Below are positions 58,691 to 64,000 of a stretch of DNA of 64,000 bases, piece after piece. How positions within the stretch are numbered: the first letter of the stretch is position 1; each line of letters begins with the position of its first letter. The notes beneath the pieces are model-generated. The model had not been told where the DNA came from. It made no database searches and saw only the letters and a program-made list of their open reading frames with translations. This DNA comes from GCA-2732755 sp965228265 (GTDB lineage: Bacteria > Planctomycetota > Phycisphaerae > Phycisphaerales > UBA1924). The translations under genes and the position numbers were made by a program. The DNA lies in assembly GCA_965228265.1 (NCBI GenBank), contig OZ245804.1, positions 2,604,001-2,668,000 of the forward strand, read 5' to 3'.

Positions 58691-61621
58691 TTACAGGGTC
58701 CCGCCGGACCTTCGCCGGCCTGATCGCTCGGGCTCGACGGGTGGGGCGAGCAGGATTCTGATGTTCACGATCTCAAAGTCGTCGTGGTCGTTCCCGGAAC
58801 TGATCCGGCTCTCGATCTCAAGAACATTCCCGCCTACTTGCAGCCAGGACGCATCGAACACCGCTCCGAATTCGCCGAAGCTCCCGTCGGAAGGCGAGCG
58901 GTTGAGACGTCTCGGCACGGCGTGGCCGTTGATTCGGATGATGTTCTGGGCCTGCAGCCCCTTGGCAAGCATCACGACTGCCGCCTGGTCACCCAATGCC
59001 TCGTGCTGCTCAGCGGTGAGCAGGAATTCAGCCCTGAGAAACGTTCCCTCGCTCTCTTTCTGGAACTGACTGTTGATTCGACCACCGAAGTCGTTGTCAC
59101 CCAGGTGATGCACCTCGGGGTCTTCCTCGAGCGCGATCACGGTATCCCGGACCGGTTCAAGCCTGATCTCTCGCACCACACCGCGGGCGAGTTCCTCGAT
59201 GGGCAGGTTCATCGCCGACGGTGTGTAACCGGGCTTGGACGCGGTGACTGCGACAAAGTCGGCATCGAAATCCGGCTCGAGCGCGAACGTGCCGTCGTCG
59301 GCGGTGCGCTCCTGGACAAGGTCGCCCTGATCGGAATCGATCCTGATCAGCGCGCCCGGCACAGGCTGGCCCGTTTCATCATCGAGCACGATGCCCGCGA
59401 AGTGCTTGGGCAGCGCCACCTGCTCGGGCAGGGCCACGCCCTCGGGCAGCGTCACATCGAGTTCGAACAGACCCGGGTCATCGATCGCCAGCTCTGTCGC
59501 CCCGCTTCGGACATCACGTTCGCGCAATTCGGGGGTTGCGTCGGTCAGCTCCGCATCGGGGAATTCGATCTCACTCAAGCCTTCGAGTGCCGGAAGCGAT
59601 TCGGTTTCGACGGAAATACCCGGCAGATCGAGCGGCTCAGGCTCGTCGGCCGCGAACGAGTCGATCGCTTCGGCTGTGCCGATCTCAACGGACTCTGCCC
59701 GCAAGCGATCGGCCTGCTCGACCGCGCCGGGCAGTGCGACGTCCAGCTCGAACTCTTCGCCTTCAGCGACCGCTTCGACGACACGCTCCGTTGCACTCGA
59801 TGGAACACCTCGCGTCGAAGCCGGCACCTGGATCTGCTCGGACTCAACGCCATCAGCCACTTCGAGTGATTCAGGCACGTCCAGAGGCACGGCTCCTGCC
59901 GAGAGCGTCGGCAAAGTAGTCGTCACAGTCTCTGCTGGAGTTTCTTGCATCATCACCACTTCACTCGCGCCCGGCACGCCGGATTCTTCGACTCGTTCCC
60001 GCGCCTGGTGCGCAGGCAACGCGAGCGTGGTGACTTCGAGCGGCGCAGGCTCCGTCTCCTGCGGCAATGCGCTGCTGAGCGTCGGTGTCGACGGGCTGCT
60101 GCGTGTTGACTGCGAACTGATTTCCACAGGTTGCTGGGCGAGTGTGTCCTGCACCGTGACGGGCGCGGGGGCATCCATCTGCGCTGGCGCGAACTCGATC
60201 GGTGTCATCGAGAACTCGGGCGATTCCATCGGCATCAGTTCCACGGGCCTGCTCTCAGCCACGGGCGAGACTTGTGCGAGGATCTGGGATTCGATCCCGC
60301 CACCGACCGCGCTCGAGACGAGCGTGACCTTCGATCCGCCGGGCGAGCCGAGCAGCCCGTCCAGATTCGTGCTCACTTGCCAGAGTGTCAGAAGCATCAG
60401 GATGAGCATGTGCACGAGCCCCGAGACAATCAGACACTTGGCCATCAGCCCGAGCCTGCGCCATCGTGCTTTCCATCGCTCGTCGGTCGTCAGTTTGCGC
60501 AGCAGCGCCAGGAGCGCCAAGAGCAACGCGAGCAAGAGCAACCAGGGCAGTACGAGGCGCAGGAGTTCTCCCCACGTCATCCGAGCCGAGAGTATCTCGA
60601 CCTCGCGGTACACCTCGCGCGACTCAGTGCGATAGAGGTCGTACCGACGACCGGCGCCCTGATCACGGTCTGAGCTGAACACAAGTCCGAACCCGCCCAT
60701 CCCGAGGGTCGGGTCGAGTTCGTTGGCTTCGGTGTTTACGCCGTCACCCAGGTGCTCGATGGGGAAATACTCGTCCCCGACGATTCGCGCGCGGTAGAGA
60801 TCGAATCCACCCTCGCCGCCCGGTCGATCGGAAGCGAAGTAGATGAAGTCCCCCGACGGGCTGACCGCGGGCGCGCCCTCGCTGAAAGCGCTCGAGAGTT
60901 CCGGCACAAGACGTGATTCGCCGATACCCCGCTCCCCGATCGGGGCCGAGTAGATGTCGTAGGGTCTGTTCTGGAACGACTCACGGATCGTGGCGGGCCA
61001 CGACGCGGGCGGCGTCTCCGGGATGGGTTCGCCCGCCCGGGGTCGATTGGAGGCGAAGTACAGGCGTTTGCCATCGGGCGCAAGCGCCGGGCCGTAATCA
61101 TTGAACGGACTGTTGACGTTTATGCCGAGATGCTCCGGCTCACCCCAACCGGTGTCGGTGCGCCGAACGAGCCAGATGTCGTACCCGCCGAGCGAACCCT
61201 CGCGGTCGCTGTAAAAGTACAGACCGCTGCCGTCGCGTGTGAACTCGGGGCCGAGCTCGTCCGCATCGCTGTTGATTGCGTCGATCGCCTCGGGAATGGT
61301 CCAACCTTGAGGTGTGCGATTGGACAGATACAGATCCGCCCCGCCGCCCGGCTTGCCTCGCACGAAGACCATCGTGAGCCCGTCGGGACTCAACGCGGGC
61401 TCGTACTCGTCATTCTCCAGCGTGTTCAGCGGCTCGCCGAGCTGCTCGGGAGGTTGCCAGAGGATGTCGCGCAGCTTCGCGATCTCCTGCGAAGCATGGA
61501 TCGTGTCCGAGTCGGTGTAGAAAGGCTGTGACTGCGGCGTCGTCAGCCAGAACGCCGCGCCCAGCATCGCCAGACCGACCACAACCGCGCCCGTTACTCC
61601 GATTGTGCGCCCACGGCTCAT
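58691..61621 (-). CDS. PD40 propeller - TonB/TolA-like transmembrane - carboxypeptidase regulatory fusion protein
   Basis: This 976-residue envelope protein has an N-terminal helix (about 8-27), a TolB-like PD40 beta-propeller (about 60-345; repeated ALSPDG/FxSDR blades), then two helices (about 353-377 and 395-416). The second has the TonB/TolA energy-transduction pattern S-x3-H (Ser400, His404) with Leu411 at the expected +11. A long acidic, Pro-rich linker (about 430-735), a CarboxypepD_reg-like domain (about 740-820) and a beta-sandwich (about 835-960) follow. Its start overlaps exbD by ATGA. It is probably the force-transmitting partner of ExbB/ExbD, combining TolB- and TolA-like functions. 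The TolA/TonB call is my reading of the motif and context. Confidence 0.72.
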   Translation of the reverse strand: MSRGRTIGVTGAVVVGLAMLGAAFWLTTPQSQPFYTDSDTIHASQEIAKLRDILWQPPEQLGEPLNTLENDEYEPALSPDGLTMVFVRGKPGGGADLYLSNRTPQGWTIPEAIDAINSDADELGPEFTRDGSGLYFYSDREGSLGGYDIWLVRRTDTGWGEPEHLGINVNSPFNDYGPALAPDGKRLYFASNRPRAGEPIPETPPASWPATIRESFQNRPYDIYSAPIGERGIGESRLVPELSSAFSEGAPAVSPSGDFIYFASDRPGGEGGFDLYRARIVGDEYFPIEHLGDGVNTEANELDPTLGMGGFGLVFSSDRDQGAGRRYDLYRTESREVYREVEILSARMTWGELLRLVLPWLLLLALLLALLALLRKLTTDERWKARWRRLGLMAKCLIVSGLVHMLILMLLTLWQVSTNLDGLLGSPGGSKVTLVSSAVGGGIESQILAQVSPVAESRPVELMPMESPEFSMTPIEFAPAQMDAPAPVTVQDTLAQQPVEISSQSTRSSPSTPTLSSALPQETEPAPLEVTTLALPAHQARERVEESGVPGASEVVMMQETPAETVTTTLPTLSAGAVPLDVPESLEVADGVESEQIQVPASTRGVPSSATERVVEAVAEGEEFELDVALPGAVEQADRLRAESVEIGTAEAIDSFAADEPEPLDLPGISVETESLPALEGLSEIEFPDAELTDATPELRERDVRSGATELAIDDPGLFELDVTLPEGVALPEQVALPKHFAGIVLDDETGQPVPGALIRIDSDQGDLVQERTADDGTFALEPDFDADFVAVTASKPGYTPSAMNLPIEELARGVVREIRLEPVRDTVIALEEDPEVHHLGDNDFGGRINSQFQKESEGTFLRAEFLLTAEQHEALGDQAAVVMLAKGLQAQNIIRINGHAVPRRLNRSPSDGSFGEFGAVFDASWLQVGGNVLEIESRISSGNDHDDFEIVNIRILLAPPVEPERSGRRRSGGTL

Positions 61622-62031
61622 CGCAGCGGCACCGTGTCGAGGTACGGCTCCTGAATTCCCGCGGCTTTGCACACATCGAGCACGCCAACAACGCGGTCAT
61701 ATGTCGCGGACTTGTCCGCACGAACCGTGACCTTCTGCTCGGGATTCGCCTCGACCGCGTCGCCCACGATCGTGCGGAGGTCATCGGTGCTGACTGCACG
61801 CCCACCCACGATCACCGTTCCGTCGGCCTGGATGTTGACCACAAGCTCCCGCAGAGATACCGAGATCGGCCCGCCGCTCTCGGCTTCGGGTAACGCGATC
61901 TGCATCTCCCGCTCGCTCTGCTGGAAAGTCGTGGCAACCAGAAAGAAGATGAGCAGCAGAAAGACGATGTCGATCACGGGCGTCAGCTCGATCGCCGGCG
62001 ATGAATCCGTGGCTTTGGCTTTGAGTAGCAT
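61618..62031 (-). CDS. ExbD/TolR biopolymer transport protein
   Basis: This 137-residue protein has one N-terminal helix with the proton-path aspartate (Asp21 in ELTPVIDIVFLLLIFFLVAT) and a periplasmic domain with VRADKSATYDRVV and a late VCKAAGI segment. It lies 11 bp after exbB and overlaps the propeller-fusion start. It should work as the proton-channel partner of ExbB. TolR and ExbD cannot be separated by sequence alone here. Confidence 0.92.
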   Translation of the reverse strand: MLLKAKATDSSPAIELTPVIDIVFLLLIFFLVATTFQQSEREMQIALPEAESGGPISVSLRELVVNIQADGTVIVGGRAVSTDDLRTIVGDAVEANPEQKVTVRADKSATYDRVVGVLDVCKAAGIQEPYLDTVPLR

Positions 62032-62042
62032 GTCGCGTTTCC

Positions 62043-62813
62043 TTAGCCGATCGCGCCGCCGCGCACCGGGTACGAGTCTTTCTCATCGCTCCGAGTCGCT
62101 TGGTCTTCGCTCTCCTCGATCTGCCCGGTCGCTGTCGCAATCGCCTCGACCACGTTCACGCAGACGCTGTCCATCAGCCTCGTCAGGTTTTCGATCCGGG
62201 ATGCGAACCAGTGATGCAGCACAAGCGCCGGGATTGCAACGACCAGGCCCGCGGCGGTCGTGATCATCGCCTCATAGATGCCCTCTGCGAGCAGCTCGGT
62301 CTTGCCGAGCGCCTCGCCCGAGAGCGCCACCGTCTGGAACGCCTTGATCATGCCGAAGATCGTCCCGACCAGCCCGAGCAGCGGCGCGATCGCCGCTACG
62401 ACAGAGAGTGCGCGGAGCCGGCGACGCAGATTGAAGATCTCGTGCTCGCCGGCGGACGTCATGTGCTTCTCGATCGACTCCATCGGTCGCCCGATCCGCT
62501 CAACACCGGCCAGCACCGTGCGCGCGATCGGTGTGCCAGACTTCTCGCAGTACGCCTCCGCGTCGCGCTTCGAGCGCACGCCGCCGTCGAGTGTGGGCAT
62601 GAGTCCGCGTTCGAAGTCGTCGGGCACGACGTCTTTCTTGCGGAGCACCACCGCCCGCTCAACGGACACCGCCAGCACGACCAGTGAACAGATCCCGATG
62701 GGGATCATCATCCACCCGCCCTTCATCACGAAATCCCAGACCGACCCGACGGCCATCGACGCGTTCTCGGCGTCGCCGGTCGCGGCTTGTGCGAGTGTGC
62801 TGATCATGTCCAC
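62043..62813 (-). CDS. MotA/TolQ/ExbB proton channel protein
   Basis: This 256-residue protein has three helices, with the conserved SVVAAIAPLLGLVGTIFGMI and EAMITTAAGLVVAIPALVLH blocks of the TolQ/ExbB pore. A GTG at 62813 is the start with GGGAGG at 7 bp; an ATG at 62807 is in frame. It precedes exbD by 11 bp. The C-terminal tail is Glu/Asp-rich. Confidence 0.93.
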   Translation of the reverse strand: MDMISTLAQAATGDAENASMAVGSVWDFVMKGGWMMIPIGICSLVVLAVSVERAVVLRKKDVVPDDFERGLMPTLDGGVRSKRDAEAYCEKSGTPIARTVLAGVERIGRPMESIEKHMTSAGEHEIFNLRRRLRALSVVAAIAPLLGLVGTIFGMIKAFQTVALSGEALGKTELLAEGIYEAMITTAAGLVVAIPALVLHHWFASRIENLTRLMDSVCVNVVEAIATATGQIEESEDQATRSDEKDSYPVRGGAIG

Positions 62814-62834
62814 CGGCTTGCCTCCCTCTTGTCG

Positions 62835-64000
62835 TTACCCGCCCTGCTGTCCGATCTGCTGCGCTGACTGCTGATACCGCCCGAGACGGCGATGCGCCAG
62901 CTCGGCCCACTGCGTGTCGCCGAACCGGTCGACTACCTGCTCGAACTGCGCGAGCGCATCGGCCTCGCGGTCGAGTTCTTCAAAGCATCGCCCCGCCTCG
63001 TAGAGCGCCCCGGCGCTCCACTGCGGGTACGCGTACACGAGATCCACCCGCAGCAGCTCACGCACCGCTTCCTCGTACTTCTTCTGTGCGTAGAGGCACT
63101 CACCGATCTGGAACTGCGCGCGGGCGGCCGTCTCGCCGTCGTGCTGCGCGATGACCGCGCGGTATCCCTCGATCGCCGCGTCGTGTCGCCCCTGATTCTC
63201 AAGCGACCACGCCCGCCCAAAGACCGCGAGGTACGCTCGCGGATCGGACGAGTAACGCTCGACGAATCGGCTGTAGACCTCTTCCGCTGCCGACCACCGC
63301 TGGAGCGATACGTTCGCCTCTCCCAGGCGGAGCATCGCAACGGGCACGACCTCTTCGATCCGGGAGCTTTCGGCGATCTCCAGCATTTCGGCGGCCTTAC
63401 TCATTTGGCCGAGCTCGAGCAGGGATTCGCCGGCGATCAAGGCCGCCGAGGCGGAGAGCCTGTCCGCGGGCGTGCGCTCGGCAAGCTCCGCCAGAACATC
63501 CGCCGCGACCTCGAGATCCCCAAGCTCGCGAGCACAGACACCAAGCCGATAGATCGCCTGCTCGACAACCGCGACGCCAAGCTCCTCGCGGCCCTGGAGT
63601 ATCCGGTCGCACTGTGTCGCGGCCTCGCGGTAACGGCCATCAGCCATAGCGATCGCCGCAATCTCGAGCCTGCCGTTCGGGACAGACGAACTCGTCGGGT
63701 ACCGCTCGATCATCATCGAGAATGCGTCTTCCGCCTGGCTGGGGCTTTCAGTAGCCGTAAGCGCCCGGCCTCGCTCATACAGAACAGCCGAAGCGAGATG
63801 CGGGTCAAGTCGTTCAAGATCTGCACCACCCGAGGCGAACGGCCGGGACGCCTCGATCACGCTCTCATGCTCGCCAGCTCTGGCGTGCGCGAGCGTCAGC
63901 AGAGCCGAGACATTGGCGCGTTGAACAGCATCAAGATTGCGCGTGCTCAGCTGACCGAGCACACCCGCCGCCTGTCGGTGTTCACCCGCCGCAAGCAGCG
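62835..64000 (-). CDS. Tetratricopeptide repeat protein (5' end outside window)
   Basis: The frame is open to the right edge (reading LLAAGEHRQAAG before the first visible GTG at 63962), so the gene continues beyond the window and only about 388 codons are seen. TPR-like helices recur (ALTATESPSQAEDAFSMMI, YREAATQCDRILQG, RHDAAIEGYRAVIAQHDGE, ALAQFEQVVDRFGD). The C-terminal part matches a CpoB/YbgF-type repeat (RFGDTQWAELAHRRLG). It ends 21 bp before exbB. It probably works with the Tol/Ton-like system, as CpoB does with Tol-Pal, though this is inferred from order alone. Confidence 0.75.
   Translation of the reverse strand, partial: LLAAGEHRQAAGVLGQLSTRNLDAVQRANVSALLTLAHARAGEHESVIEASRPFASGGADLERLDPHLASAVLYERGRALTATESPSQAEDAFSMMIERYPTSSSVPNGRLEIAAIAMADGRYREAATQCDRILQGREELGVAVVEQAIYRLGVCARELGDLEVAADVLAELAERTPADRLSASAALIAGESLLELGQMSKAAEMLEIAESSRIEEVVPVAMLRLGEANVSLQRWSAAEEVYSRFVERYSSDPRAYLAVFGRAWSLENQGRHDAAIEGYRAVIAQHDGETAARAQFQIGECLYAQKKYEEAVRELLRVDLVYAYPQWSAGALYEAGRCFEELDREADALAQFEQVVDRFGDTQWAELAHRRLGRYQQSAQQIGQQGG

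Noticed and set aside
59391..60635. A 414-codon Ser/Thr-rich open frame on the plus strand
   Set aside because: It is antisense to the acidic linker of the propeller fusion; the composition is the complement of Glu/Val/Pro codons.
1..64000. CRISPR array, insertion sequence, phage or rRNA operon
   Set aside because: No regular spaced repeats, transposase or integrase motifs, or rRNA-like sequences were seen in the window.

Overview
The window is high-GC bacterial DNA with densely packed, mostly operonic genes, frequent ATGA/TTGA start-stop overlaps and several GTG/TTG starts. The organism is most likely a member of Phycisphaerae (phylum Planctomycetota). The reasons are secreted proteins ending in 'GC-type' dockerin-like repeats (DVNNDG...PADFSAWV...GC), several pseudopilins with the FTLIELLVVIAIIALL N-terminus and a late DGH motif, a TgpA/DUF58 pair, and RNase Y. 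This placement is inferred from gene content; no rRNA gene is present to confirm it.

Region 1 (1-27.7 kb) is a uronate/polysaccharide utilisation locus in three divergent modules. Module A: an AraC regulator followed by eda, a Gfo/Idh oxidoreductase, a TIM-barrel epimerase, kdgK and the DUF4212 subunit of a symporter (minus strand), divergent from GH88 and an SDR (plus). Module B: a LacI regulator leading into five secreted or pseudopilin genes (an internally duplicated dockerin-bearing protein, a pseudopilin, a SASA esterase, a cohesin-like/dockerin protein, a PL6 lyase), divergent from an AKR, Gfo/Idh, TIM-barrel, ManD mannonate dehydratase and beta-helix protein operon. Module C: an alginate-lyase-family lipoprotein divergent from a second LacI and a Na+/solute symporter. 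Together these would depolymerise an alginate- or glucuronan-like polymer, import the products, converge on 2-keto-3-deoxygluconate (SDR and ManD) and feed KDG kinase and KDPG aldolase.

Region 2 (27.9-39.1 kb) is housekeeping: tRNA-Gly(TCC), an S9 prolyl peptidase, serA-serC, two tandem pseudopilin paralogues, a GYF/zinc-ribbon membrane protein divergent from a SurA-like lipoprotein, and RNase Y.

Region 3 (39.4-47.7 kb) holds a PilZ-like protein, TgpA transglutaminase, DUF58, a small lipoprotein, scpB, a YhhQ-type queuosine precursor transporter, and a response regulator/HD-GYP pair (c-di-GMP turnover).

Region 4 (47.7-58.5 kb) is a compact minus-strand type II secretion/type IV pilus-like operon. 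In transcription order it encodes a PAS histidine kinase, STAS protein, PilB/GspE, PilC/GspF, PilM, PilN, PilO, PilP/GspC-like protein, GspG, GspH, GspJ, GspI and a GspK/PilX-like protein. No secretin or prepilin peptidase is in the window.

Region 5 (58.7-64.0 kb) encodes a TPR protein (cut by the window edge), ExbB/TolQ, ExbD/TolR and a 976-residue protein. That protein fuses a TolB-like PD40 propeller to a TonB/TolA-like S-x3-H transmembrane helix, a long acidic linker and a carboxypeptidase-regulatory-like domain. I consider this fused Tol/Ton-like system the most novel feature of the window.
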